Part shown: piece after piece, positions 55,183 through 63,451 of the stretch
Numbering within the stretch: the stretch's first letter is position 1
How the letters are laid out: each line of letters starts with the position of its first letter
Assembly (NCBI GenBank): GCA_022447495.1
Contig: JAKVBH010000011.1
Location: 132,991 to 196,990 of the forward strand
Direction of reading: 5' to 3'
DNA from: Marinovum sp.
Lineage (GTDB): Bacteria; Pseudomonadota; Alphaproteobacteria; Rhodobacterales; Rhodobacteraceae
Length of the DNA: 64,000 nucleotides
Made by a program: the position numbers and the translations under genes
Notes under the pieces: generated by a model
Told to the model about the DNA's origin: nothing
The model's input: the letters and a program-made list of their open reading frames with translations, nothing else
Databases searched by the model: none

Positions 55183-56061
55183 TTAGGACACGCGGTGATG
55201 CGCTGGGATCGCGGGGGTCACTTTTTCCGCATACATGCGAACCATCTCGGCCAATTGGGCTTCTCCAGCGCAGGACGGAATCGACGCGATTGCACCTGCA
55301 AGGATGTCTTTGAGCCGCGTCATCGCCCCATCCACACCGAGAAGAGACACTGCATTTGGACGGCCATTGAGGTCGTCTTGTCCAGCGGGCTTGCCCAGCT
55401 GAGCCTCTGAATAAAGCGCATCGCGGAGATCATCTGCGACTTGGAAAGCTTCGCCAATCCGCGCACCGAGCTCTTCCCAAGGCTCGGCCTCTTGGCCTGC
55501 GGCGACGGCGCCCATCTGGGTTGCCGCTATGAACAATGAACCTGTTTTGGATTGGTGATACGCGGCCAAGTCGACCTCGCTTTCGCTCTCCCAGCCCTGT
55601 CCTGCGCAAATGCCATCCGGCATGCCAGACCTGCGGGCTAGAATTGAGATCAACTCCGCCATCCGTTCAGGCGATGACGAAACCGTCCGCGCCAAAGTTT
55701 CAAACGCCAAGATAATCAGGCTGTCACCTGTCAGCACCGCCAGCGGTTGCGAAAAGGCGCGGTGCACAGACGGCTTGCCACGGCGCATGTCAGCGTCATC
55801 AAAACAAGGCAAATCGTCGTGAACCAAACTCGCGCAGTGGATGAGTTCGAGCGCTGTTGCAGCCGCATCTGTGAGCCGAGGTTTGTCATCACCACAAGCC
55901 ATCGCCACGGACATCAAAATGGTCGGGCGAATGCGGGCACCACCCGGTGTGACGGCGTAGTTTAACGCTGATGCCAGCTTAGATGGTGTTTTTTGTGCCC
56001 GGCCTTGGGCCCGCGTGATGGTCGTAGACAATGCCGTGTCGATGCGTCCTTGAAGGCCCAT
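55183..56061 (-). CDS. crtE: Geranylgeranyl diphosphate synthase
   Basis: Makes the C20 precursor for carotenoids and for the bacteriochlorophyll tail. The 292-residue protein has the first Asp-rich motif (HDDLPCFDDADMRRGKPSVH), GDSLIILAFETLA, KTGSLFIAATQMGA and the second Asp-rich motif (AFQVADDLRDALY). It is the first gene of the long leftward operon. PpsR-type boxes lie in its promoter region shared with crtD. Confidence 0.96.
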   Translation of the reverse strand: MGLQGRIDTALSTTITRAQGRAQKTPSKLASALNYAVTPGGARIRPTILMSVAMACGDDKPRLTDAAATALELIHCASLVHDDLPCFDDADMRRGKPSVHRAFSQPLAVLTGDSLIILAFETLARTVSSSPERMAELISILARRSGMPDGICAGQGWESESEVDLAAYHQSKTGSLFIAATQMGAVAAGQEAEPWEELGARIGEAFQVADDLRDALYSEAQLGKPAGQDDLNGRPNAVSLLGVDGAMTRLKDILAGAIASIPSCAGEAQLAEMVRMYAEKVTPAIPAHHRVS

Positions 56062-56085
56062 AATGTCTATCCCCGTATTGGCGTG

Positions 56086-56127
56086 CGTAAATCAATAGTT
56101 ACACACATGTGTAAATCATACTGGACA
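56086..56127. promoter_or_regulatory. PpsR-type operators between crtE and crtD
   Basis: A perfect TGT-N12-ACA box (56110-56127) and a near-perfect one (CGT-N12-ACA, 56086-56103), 24 bp apart, lie in the 106-bp divergent promoter region. They probably control both crtE and crtD by PpsR. Confidence 0.75.
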
Positions 56128-56167
56128 GTTAGGCGAGACGAGTCAACAATCCAGACAGGGAGAGCGC

Positions 56168-57742
56168 ATGCACGATCACATTGTCATAGGCAGCGGCTTC
56201 GGCGGATTGGCGGCCAGTTTGGCCATCGCAACAGCCGGTGGGCAGGTCCACGTTCTGGAACGCCATGCAACACCAGGAGGCCGCGCGCGGCATGTACCAT
56301 CCCAAGCTGGCCCAATCGACGCTGGACCCACGGTTCTCACCATGCGCTGGGTTTTTGATGCACTTTTCGAGGCGGCCGGGCGTCGGCTTGAAGACTATGT
56401 CACGCTGCATCATCAGAACATTTTGGCGCGTCATTGGTGGCCGGACGGATCCCAACTAGATCTATTCGCCAATGCAGAGCAAAACCGCGATGCAGTTCTT
56501 GCCTTTGCCGGAGCAAAGGCCGCGCGACAGTTCGAAGCCTTCTCAAGAAAAGCCGCCGAATTGTTTAATGCCTTCGATGCGCCCCTGATGCGCGCTCCTT
56601 CACCTTCAATCCTTGGTTTGACGGGGCGGGTTCTCAAACGACCCACATTGATCAAGCACATGGCGCCGCTTTCGACACTTGCTCGCGCGCTTGCCAAAGA
56701 CTTTGACGATCCAAGGCTCCAACAATTGTTCGGCCGCTATGCGACCTACGTTGGCGGCTCACCTTATCAAAGCCCCGCAGTGCTCGCTCTTATCTGGCGG
56801 GCGGAGGCCGCTGGCGTGCATGTCGTTGAAGGCGGGATGCATACCTTGGCCAACTCGATGATGTGTCTGGCTCAGGACTTAGGCGTCACCTTTGAATTCG
56901 ATGCCCATGTCGACGAAATCGTGCCGTGCTCAGATGGCACGCTTTCAATGAGCTGTTCCAATGCCACGCATCATGCTGGCTGTGTTGTCTTCAACGGTGA
57001 CCCTCGCGCGTTGGCCACCGGAGCACTTGGCCCTCACGTGTCCCATGTGGCCAAACAAACCCGAAACACACCCCGATCTTTGTCCGCCAATGTTTGGTCT
57101 TTCTCGGCGACCCCAGTTGGCCCTCGCGCGGATGAATTGGTTCATCACAATGTGTTTTTCTGCGCCGACCCCTCACGGGAGTTCCAGGACATCAAAGACG
57201 GTCGCATGCCCCGGGATCCGACCCTTTATATCTGTGCAGAAGATCGTGGCACCGACAAACCCAATCCCACGTTGGAGCGGTTTGAGATCATCATGAACGC
57301 GCCGCCTTTGCGGACTGGCGTCCCCCCAAAAGGCCAGGAGGCACAGACATGTCTGACACGCACTTTCCCGATATTGAAAGCACACGGTCTGGGCTTCGAT
57401 CCAGTGCCTCACCCGCGCCACGCGCTAACCGATCCGCTGGGGTTCGAGAAGCTCTTTCCGGCGACACAAGGTTCCCTTTACGGGCAGAGCCCGCATGGGA
57501 TGATGGCAGCGTTTCAGAGACCCCAGGCGCGAACCAAAGTGCCAGGACTATATCTTTGCGGCGGGGGCACCCATCCGGGTGCCGGCGTCCCGATGTCGGC
57601 ACTCTCAGGCACGCACGCGGCCGAGGCGATCATGATGGACCAAACTTCGCGCTCGCCCTCCCACCAAACGGCTACGCCTGGTGGTACATCGACGCGATCT
57701 CCGACTGTGGCACCCGCGCGATCTCGGTCATCGCCTTCATAG
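56168..57742 (+). CDS. crtD: 1-hydroxycarotenoid 3,4-desaturase
   Basis: An FAD-dependent phytoene-desaturase family enzyme that introduces the 3,4 double bond in spheroidene synthesis. The 524-residue protein shows the dinucleotide fold IVIGSGFGGLAASLAIATAG, VLERHATPGGRARHV, FGRYATYVGGSPYQSPAVLAL, VEGGMHTLANSM and the C-terminal LYLCGGGTHPGAGVPMSALSGTHAAEAI. The last 30 or so residues (Ser/Thr/Pro-rich) coincide with the crtC coding region in another frame, so the natural domain ends near residue 490 and the tail is an overlap artefact or a real extension. Confidence 0.94.
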   Translation: MHDHIVIGSGFGGLAASLAIATAGGQVHVLERHATPGGRARHVPSQAGPIDAGPTVLTMRWVFDALFEAAGRRLEDYVTLHHQNILARHWWPDGSQLDLFANAEQNRDAVLAFAGAKAARQFEAFSRKAAELFNAFDAPLMRAPSPSILGLTGRVLKRPTLIKHMAPLSTLARALAKDFDDPRLQQLFGRYATYVGGSPYQSPAVLALIWRAEAAGVHVVEGGMHTLANSMMCLAQDLGVTFEFDAHVDEIVPCSDGTLSMSCSNATHHAGCVVFNGDPRALATGALGPHVSHVAKQTRNTPRSLSANVWSFSATPVGPRADELVHHNVFFCADPSREFQDIKDGRMPRDPTLYICAEDRGTDKPNPTLERFEIIMNAPPLRTGVPPKGQEAQTCLTRTFPILKAHGLGFDPVPHPRHALTDPLGFEKLFPATQGSLYGQSPHGMMAAFQRPQARTKVPGLYLCGGGTHPGAGVPMSALSGTHAAEAIMMDQTSRSPSHQTATPGGTSTRSPTVAPARSRSSPS

Positions 57743-58572
57743 GATCGGTTTTTTCGCCCTGGTATCGTTGGTCCGGTCGGCGCGATCCTGAGAACCATGT
57801 GTGTATCAATGTAGCGACCTATGGGCCTGGTGGACGGTTTACCATGACCGACCGTGGCCGCGCGGCGCTGCGTCAAACCGAAGACAGTTTTACTGTTGGA
57901 CCCTCGGCCCTGTCTTGGTCAGGGTCCGAACTGTGTATCGACATCAACGAAATTGGCGCGCTTCCCATGGTGACCCGCGTACGCGGGCAAATCCGCGTGA
58001 AGCCGCGCGCAATCACCAATGTTGAGCTGCCCCTGACACCGGACGGCGCCCACGTTTGGCGCCCCTTTGCGCCAGTCTCAGGCGTAGAAGTTGAGTTAGA
58101 CGCCAAGGGTTGGACATGGTCGGGGCACGGTTATTTTGATGCCAATTTTGGCACACGCGCTCTTGAGGAAGACTTTGGCTTCTGGACATGGGGTCGGTAT
58201 CCGCATCGTGGCGGTTCCACATGTTTTTATGACGCCACGCGGCTCGACGGGTCGGAATTGGCCTCGGCTTTCCACTTCACAAAGGACGGCGACGCCAGCG
58301 AGATAGCGCTACCTCCAAAACGGCCTATACGGCGGTCGCTCTGGACCGTCCGCCGAGAGACGCGCGGCGATGCGCATTGTCAGCCTCGTCAAGTGATGAA
58401 TATGCTAGATGCCCCGTTTTACTCGCGTTCAATGATGAAAACGGAGCTCGATGGCGAGACTTGCGTAGGCGTTCACGAAGCCCTTGATCTGGTGCGCTTT
58501 CGGTCACCGTTGCTCAAGCCGATGCTGGCTGTTCGCGTCCCGCGGCGCGCAGGGTGGGATTTTAAAGACTAA
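57556..58572 (+). CDS. crtC: Carotenoid 1,2-hydratase
   Basis: Adds water to the end double bond of neurosporene-type carotenoids. Conserved parts are PNGYAWWYIDAISD, VIAFIGSVFSPWYRWSGRRDPENHVCINVATYG, RFTMTDRGRAALRQ, WSGHGYFDANFGTRALEEDFGFWTWGRYPHRG. The conserved region begins near 57670, but no ATG or GTG precedes it in this frame until ATG 57349. The only closer candidate is TTG 57556, used here. The ATGs at 57632 and 57635 are in the crtD frame. The start is therefore uncertain; a non-standard start, frameshifting from crtD or a one-base error are possible. It overlaps crtD by up to 187 bp and tspO by 4 bp. Confidence 0.85.
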   Translation: MRRGHPSGCRRPDVGTLRHARGRGDHDGPNFALALPPNGYAWWYIDAISDCGTRAISVIAFIGSVFSPWYRWSGRRDPENHVCINVATYGPGGRFTMTDRGRAALRQTEDSFTVGPSALSWSGSELCIDINEIGALPMVTRVRGQIRVKPRAITNVELPLTPDGAHVWRPFAPVSGVEVELDAKGWTWSGHGYFDANFGTRALEEDFGFWTWGRYPHRGGSTCFYDATRLDGSELASAFHFTKDGDASEIALPPKRPIRRSLWTVRRETRGDAHCQPRQVMNMLDAPFYSRSMMKTELDGETCVGVHEALDLVRFRSPLLKPMLAVRVPRRAGWDFKD

Positions 58573-59057
58573 GCCGCGGGCGCTGGCGATTGGTTTGCTT
58601 TATCGGGATTGAGCCGCCAAACGCTCCAATTTAGCGCACCAGCAACCGTCACCCAAAGCACATAGGGCGCCATAAGCACGCCGGCGAGGGCATCCACGCG
58701 CCAAAGTGCGACCATTGTTGCTAGGACCAGGATCCATAATCCAACCAAAATAACCATCCCAGTTTTGATGCGTTGGAGGCCAAAGAAGACCGGCGTCCAA
58801 AGCCCGTTATAGGCGACCTGCGCCGCCCAGAGGGTGAGCGCAAACGTGGCGTCTAAAGATGGTTTCATCGCAACACGCGCCGCCGCATAGGACATACATA
58901 AATAGAGCGTGGTCCAAACCACAGGGAAGACCCAATCAGGTGGCGTCCAGGACGGTTTGTTAAGCGCGCGATACCAGGGGCCCGGTGGAAACAGACCACC
59001 GGTTGCGCCCGCACCCAAACACGCAATGAGAAAGATCGTAAAGAAGAGCCATATCAT
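58569..59057 (-). CDS. tspO: TspO/MBR family protein
   Basis: An outer-membrane or membrane tryptophan-rich sensory protein. In Rhodobacter sphaeroides it represses photosynthesis genes in response to oxygen, probably through tetrapyrrole transport. The 162-residue protein has five hydrophobic helices and the signatures GGLFPPGPWYRALNKPSWTPPDWVFPVVWT, YNGLWTPVFFGLQR and PYVLWVTVAGALNWSVWRLNP. Its ATG overlaps the crtB stop by 4 bp. Confidence 0.95.
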   Translation of the reverse strand: MIWLFFTIFLIACLGAGATGGLFPPGPWYRALNKPSWTPPDWVFPVVWTTLYLCMSYAAARVAMKPSLDATFALTLWAAQVAYNGLWTPVFFGLQRIKTGMVILVGLWILVLATMVALWRVDALAGVLMAPYVLWVTVAGALNWSVWRLNPDKANQSPAPAA

Positions 59058-60091
59058 ATGGCGGAATTAGAGCCCGCTCCGCGTTGGATCAAGGTCTGCT
59101 GTTGGTGACGTTTAAGAGTCGCCAGCACATCAATAAGAGTGTCCGCGCGATGCGTGCCGGACGAGCCGCGTGCTGCGGCATCCACCAAAAACACGCATTC
59201 TGGCAAAACCGATGCATAAATTACCGCCGAGCGCGGCATGATATTTGACAATGCAGAGCGCACACCCGCTTGCGCCAACCAACCCAGTTTTTGCCGCGTC
59301 GATGTACGCGCACGCGATGAAAAAGTGTCGTAACCTTGCCGCTGCACTTGCCCGCCGATACCTGCATAGATCAAACGCGCCGCCCAAATCCCGGCACGTG
59401 ACCCCGGCGGCAATGCACCAATGCCTGCTTCAGAGCGCACATAGAGCCTGTTGGCGTCCGACACCAAGCGGCGCACCATTTGGCGGATGGCTTTGGTCGG
59501 CTCTGGGTTATCAAAGAACGCCTCGGGGCTGAGGTGCGCTTCGCTTAGCCAATCGGTCGGCAGATACAAACGCCGTTCAAGCGCGTCTTCGCCCACGTCA
59601 CGGGCGATGTTTGTCAATTGCATGGCCACGCCCAAATCACAGGCACGTGCCAATGCATTGTGATCACGCACGCGCATGAGCACACACATCATAACACCCA
59701 CCGCTGCCGCAACGCGAGCTGAGTAGGAATAGACATCGCTCAACGAGGCGTATTGACGTTCCATCGCATCCCAAGCGAGCCCTTCGAGGAGCGCATCTGG
59801 CAAAGCACGAGGCATCTCATAGGCAAAAACTACGCGAGCAAAGGCGCGATCTGTGGGTTGGTTCAATGGACGTCCGGCGTAGACCCGGTCGAGCCGCTCT
59901 TCGAGACGCAGAACAGCTTCAGCCTTTGCCGCGTGCAAATCGACTGCATCATCGGCGAGCCTGCAAAATGCATAGAGTGCAAGCGCAGCGCGGCGCACTT
60001 CACGGGGCATGAGTTTTGAAGCCGCATGAAACGAAAGCGACCCGTGGCGGATCGCTTCTTCGCAATGGGCAAAGTCTTGCTCTTCGGTCAC
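59054..60091 (-). CDS. crtB: Phytoene synthase
   Basis: Joins two geranylgeranyl diphosphates into phytoene, the first committed carotenoid step. The 345-residue squalene/phytoene synthase-fold protein has FHAASKLMPREVRRAALALYAFCRLADDAVDLH (first Asp-rich motif) and CDLGVAMQLTNIARDVGEDAL (second). Its ATG overlaps the crtI stop by 4 bp. It is the middle gene of crtI-crtB-tspO. Confidence 0.96.
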   Translation of the reverse strand: MTEEQDFAHCEEAIRHGSLSFHAASKLMPREVRRAALALYAFCRLADDAVDLHAAKAEAVLRLEERLDRVYAGRPLNQPTDRAFARVVFAYEMPRALPDALLEGLAWDAMERQYASLSDVYSYSARVAAAVGVMMCVLMRVRDHNALARACDLGVAMQLTNIARDVGEDALERRLYLPTDWLSEAHLSPEAFFDNPEPTKAIRQMVRRLVSDANRLYVRSEAGIGALPPGSRAGIWAARLIYAGIGGQVQRQGYDTFSSRARTSTRQKLGWLAQAGVRSALSNIMPRSAVIYASVLPECVFLVDAAARGSSGTHRADTLIDVLATLKRHQQQTLIQRGAGSNSAI

Positions 60092-61635
60092 GCGCGAATC
60101 TCACTTGGTTGTGGGACAACTTTGCACAGGACTTCCGCTGTGGCGACGACTCCAGGAACCCCAGCACCTGGATGCGTCCCTGCCCCCACGAGAAAAAGAT
60201 TTTCGGCCTCTTCGCTCACGTTGTGTGGACGGAACCATGCACTTTGGAAAATGCGCGGCTCAAGAGAGAATCCAGCCCCAAAGGGCGAGAGGTAGCGCGA
60301 TTTGAAACTCTCGGGCGTAAAGACCTCTTCTTCCGAGATCGTCTCACCCAGACCGGGCATCAGATCGCGCTCCAAGATTTCGAGCATTTTTGCTTTGTAG
60401 CGGTCCCGCTCATGGCCCCAATGCACGCCGGTGTTGTGACCCAAATGGGGCACGCAGCTTAGCACATAAAACGTGTCCCCGCCCTTTGGCGCGACCGTCG
60501 GGTCGGTAACCGAAGGACGGTGGATGTAGAGGCTCATATCGTCAGTGACCTTGCCGTCACGGAAAATGTCTTTGACGAGACCTTCGTAGCGGGGCCCACT
60601 GGCAATCGTGTGGTGACCCACATCGGCCCAGCGGCCGGCAGTGCCTTTGGTGCCAAAATACCAAACGAAAAGGCTCATCGACCACCGCCTGCTCTCGAGC
60701 TTGCGGTCGGTCCACCGCTTTTTCGGGTAGTTGCGCAGGAGTCGTTCGTAGGTGTGACCAACATCAGAGTTCGCCACGACAATGTCTGCATCAATTTCTT
60801 CGCCACTGACCAAACGCACGCCGCAGGCACAGTTGCCTTCAAGGAGGATCTCGTCGACTTCGGTTTCCATCCGCAGCGTGCCGCCTTGTTCTTGGATAAT
60901 CTTTGCCATGGCCCGCGCCATCGCGGCGACGCCGCCAATGGCGTACCAAACCCCAAATTCTTTTTCCAAGTGACTGACCAAGGCGTACATCGAGGTTACC
61001 TTGAACGGATCGCCGCCAATAAAAAGTGGATGGAACGACAGGGCGAATTGAACGCGAGGGTCTTTGACCCGACGCTGCGCGTGGCGCGCAATAGAGCGGT
61101 CAGCGCGGTACCAAACAAACTTGGGAAGCACCTTGATGAGTTCCCATAGCTTGTGCATGGGCCTGCGGCCGAGGTCTTCAAACCCGAACCAGTACCGGTT
61201 CTCTGCATCTTGAAGATAACGTTTGTAGCCCGGCACATCATCGGGCGCGATGCGCTCGATCTCTTTGATCATGGCATCCGTAGATTGCTGTGCTGACAGG
61301 CGCGTGCCATCGGGCCAGCGAATCTCGTACATCGGATCCATGCGGCGCAGGTCAATATCGTCGTGAAAGTTCCGCCCGCAGGTGGCCCAAAGGTCTTCGT
61401 AGAGTTGCGGAACCGTCACAATTGTCGGCCCGAGATCAAACCGGTGGCCGCCCTTATGAATGCACGACCCGCGCCCGCCTGGCACATCCAGACGGTCGAT
61501 GATGGTAACGCGGTAGCCCATGGCCCCAAGGCGCATTGATGCCGCAAGACCGCCAAGACCGGCGCCAACGACGACGGCATGGGGTGCAGTGGCTTTCTGC
61601 ACTTGCTGTGGAAGGTGGGGATCGAGTCGTGTCAT
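60088..61635 (-). CDS. crtI: Phytoene desaturase
   Basis: An FAD enzyme performing successive desaturations of phytoene to neurosporene or lycopene. The 515-residue protein has AVVVGAGLGGLAASMRLGAMG, IIDRLDVPGGRGSCI, HPLFIGGDPFKVTSMYALVSHLE, YAIGGVAAMARAMAKII and a C-terminal VGAGTHPGAGVPGVVATAEV. Divergent from crtA, with a PpsR-type box between them. Confidence 0.97.
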   Translation of the reverse strand: MTRLDPHLPQQVQKATAPHAVVVGAGLGGLAASMRLGAMGYRVTIIDRLDVPGGRGSCIHKGGHRFDLGPTIVTVPQLYEDLWATCGRNFHDDIDLRRMDPMYEIRWPDGTRLSAQQSTDAMIKEIERIAPDDVPGYKRYLQDAENRYWFGFEDLGRRPMHKLWELIKVLPKFVWYRADRSIARHAQRRVKDPRVQFALSFHPLFIGGDPFKVTSMYALVSHLEKEFGVWYAIGGVAAMARAMAKIIQEQGGTLRMETEVDEILLEGNCACGVRLVSGEEIDADIVVANSDVGHTYERLLRNYPKKRWTDRKLESRRWSMSLFVWYFGTKGTAGRWADVGHHTIASGPRYEGLVKDIFRDGKVTDDMSLYIHRPSVTDPTVAPKGGDTFYVLSCVPHLGHNTGVHWGHERDRYKAKMLEILERDLMPGLGETISEEEVFTPESFKSRYLSPFGAGFSLEPRIFQSAWFRPHNVSEEAENLFLVGAGTHPGAGVPGVVATAEVLCKVVPQPSEIRA

Positions 61636-61652
61636 GATGTCAACCTAGCTTA

Positions 61653-61670
61653 TGTCTAGTTTAGTTGACA
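61653..61670. promoter_or_regulatory. PpsR-type operator between crtI and crtA
   Basis: A perfect TGT-N12-ACA box lies 18 bp upstream of the crtI start codon and about 75 bp upstream of crtA, so it can control both divergent units. Confidence 0.82.
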
Positions 61671-61745
61671 ATTGCCCCCAGTCCATCATTTACTTTCACA
61701 TAAGCCCGCGTGCCAGGCGGGCCACAGTATTTTGGGGAAGTGCTT

Positions 61746-62450
61746 TTGCAGACCGTAACCCTCTCATTCTTCCGCTTTGAAAGCTGGTTGGACCGTATTT
61801 GGGCCTTTGTGATGATGGGTCTGGCGCGGCCAGGGATGGCGCGCGTTCCGGGAATCGGTTTCTGGAAACTCTGTGGCTCGGGCGTTGGCGAGGGGTTCAC
61901 GCCGCTCCCAAACACGGCCGTTTATGCCATTTTGGCCACATGGCCAGATGAAGAAACGGCAAAAGAACAGACCGCCAATGCCAAGATGTTCAAGCGCTAC
62001 CAAGCGCGGGCGACGGAGCATTGGACCGTCTTTTTGCAAACGACATCAGCGCGCGGTCATTGGACCGGTGTTGAGCCCTTTGCACCGCAGACAAATGCGA
62101 CGCCGGGGCCGCTGGCCGCGTTGACCCGCGCCACGATAAAACCATCCGTGGCGATGCAGTTTTGGCGCCGTGTCCCTGATATCTCGGATGTCATCGGCAA
62201 CGATCCAAACGTGGCCTTCAAGATCGGGATCGGCGAGGTGCCATGGTTTCACCAGGTTACCTTTTCGATCTGGCCCGATACCAAGTCGATGACAGCCTTT
62301 GCCCGGGCCGATGGCCCACATGCGCGCGCGATCCGTGCGGTGCGCGAGGGCAATTGGTTTTCCGAAGAACTCTATGCGCGCTTTGCCGTAGTTGGCGATG
62401 CGGGCTCCTGGGGAGGTTGCTCCCCTCTGACAGGATTGGAGCGCCCATGA
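61746..62450 (+). CDS. crtA: Spheroidene monooxygenase
   Basis: Adds a keto group to spheroidene, giving spheroidenone when oxygen is present. The 234-residue protein starts at TTG 61746 (QTVTLSFFRFESWLDRIW), with GGGGAAG 5-6 nt upstream. GTG 61740 and GTG 61710 are alternatives. Conserved parts are LARPGMARVPGIGFWKLCGSGVGEGFTPLPN, YAILATWPDEETA and GEVPWFHQVTFSIWPD. Its stop overlaps the bchI start (ATGA), so it is coupled to the magnesium chelatase genes. Confidence 0.95.
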   Translation: MQTVTLSFFRFESWLDRIWAFVMMGLARPGMARVPGIGFWKLCGSGVGEGFTPLPNTAVYAILATWPDEETAKEQTANAKMFKRYQARATEHWTVFLQTTSARGHWTGVEPFAPQTNATPGPLAALTRATIKPSVAMQFWRRVPDISDVIGNDPNVAFKIGIGEVPWFHQVTFSIWPDTKSMTAFARADGPHARAIRAVREGNWFSEELYARFAVVGDAGSWGGCSPLTGLERP

Positions 62451-63451
62451 AACCGCCCTTCCCCTTCTCGGCCATTGTCGGCCAAACGGATATGAAACGC
62501 GCCATGGTGCTTACGGCGATTGATCCTGGCATCGGTGGCGTGTTGGTGTTTGGCGACCGCGGCACCGGAAAATCCACGGCAGTGCGCGCTCTTGCGGGCC
62601 TATTGCCCCCTATTGAAGCGGTGGTTGGATGTCCTTGCAACTCTGCAACACGGGCCGATGTACCCGATTGGGTGACTACGGCAGAAGACCGTTTCGAGCG
62701 TAAATCAACGCCAGTCATCGACTTGCCATTGGGCGCAACTGAGGATCGCGTTGTTGGCGCACTCGATATTGAACGCGCGCTAACGCGCGGTGAAAAGGCC
62801 TTCGAAGCTGGTCTGCTGGCGCGGGCGAACCGGGGGTACCTTTACATCGATGAGGTGAACTTACTGGAGGATCACATCGTTGATCTCCTCCTCGACGTGG
62901 CGCAATCCGGCGAAAACGTGATCGAGCGGGAAGGTCTGTCCATTCGGCACCCTGCGCGCTTTGTCCTCGTGGGCTCTGGCAACCCAGAAGAAGGAGAACT
63001 TCGCCCGCAGTTGTTGGACCGTTTTGGTTTGTCAGTTGAGGTGCGCTCGCCCCAGGACGTGGAGGAACGCATCGAGGTGATCCGACGACGCGACGCCTAT
63101 GAACGCAGCGCCGCGAATTTCTTTGATACATGGGCGCGCGAAGACGCCAAACTCCGCAGCCAAATCTTGGCCGCACGAAAACGCTTGTCCGGTCTCCAAG
63201 AGACCGACGACGTTCTGCGCGCCGCTGCAACGCTTTGCATTGCTCTGGGTTCCGATGGTCTTCGAGGAGAGTTGACACTTCTGCGTGCCGCGCGGGCTCT
63301 AGCGGCATTTGAGGGCTCTGAACATGTGTCCCGAGACCACCTCCGCGCCATAGCGCCATCCGCGCTGGCCCATCGCTTGCGGCGTGATCCTCTGGACGAA
63401 GCAGGCTCCGCGACGCGGGTGAACCGGACGGTGGAAAAGGTACTGACATGA
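62447..63451 (+). CDS. bchI: Magnesium chelatase ATPase subunit I
   Basis: AAA+ ATPase that with BchD and BchH inserts magnesium into protoporphyrin IX. The 334-residue protein has Walker A GDRGTGKSTAVRAL, IDLPLGATEDRVVGALDIERAL, Walker B LYIDEVNLLEDHIVDLLLD, the sensor VLVGSGNPEEGELRPQLLDRFGL and Arg-finger region. The frame is open far upstream to 62243, but ATG 62447, overlapping crtA by 4 bp, matches the family N-terminus PFPFSAIVGQ. Confidence 0.97.
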   Translation: MKPPFPFSAIVGQTDMKRAMVLTAIDPGIGGVLVFGDRGTGKSTAVRALAGLLPPIEAVVGCPCNSATRADVPDWVTTAEDRFERKSTPVIDLPLGATEDRVVGALDIERALTRGEKAFEAGLLARANRGYLYIDEVNLLEDHIVDLLLDVAQSGENVIEREGLSIRHPARFVLVGSGNPEEGELRPQLLDRFGLSVEVRSPQDVEERIEVIRRRDAYERSAANFFDTWAREDAKLRSQILAARKRLSGLQETDDVLRAAATLCIALGSDGLRGELTLLRAARALAAFEGSEHVSRDHLRAIAPSALAHRLRRDPLDEAGSATRVNRTVEKVLT

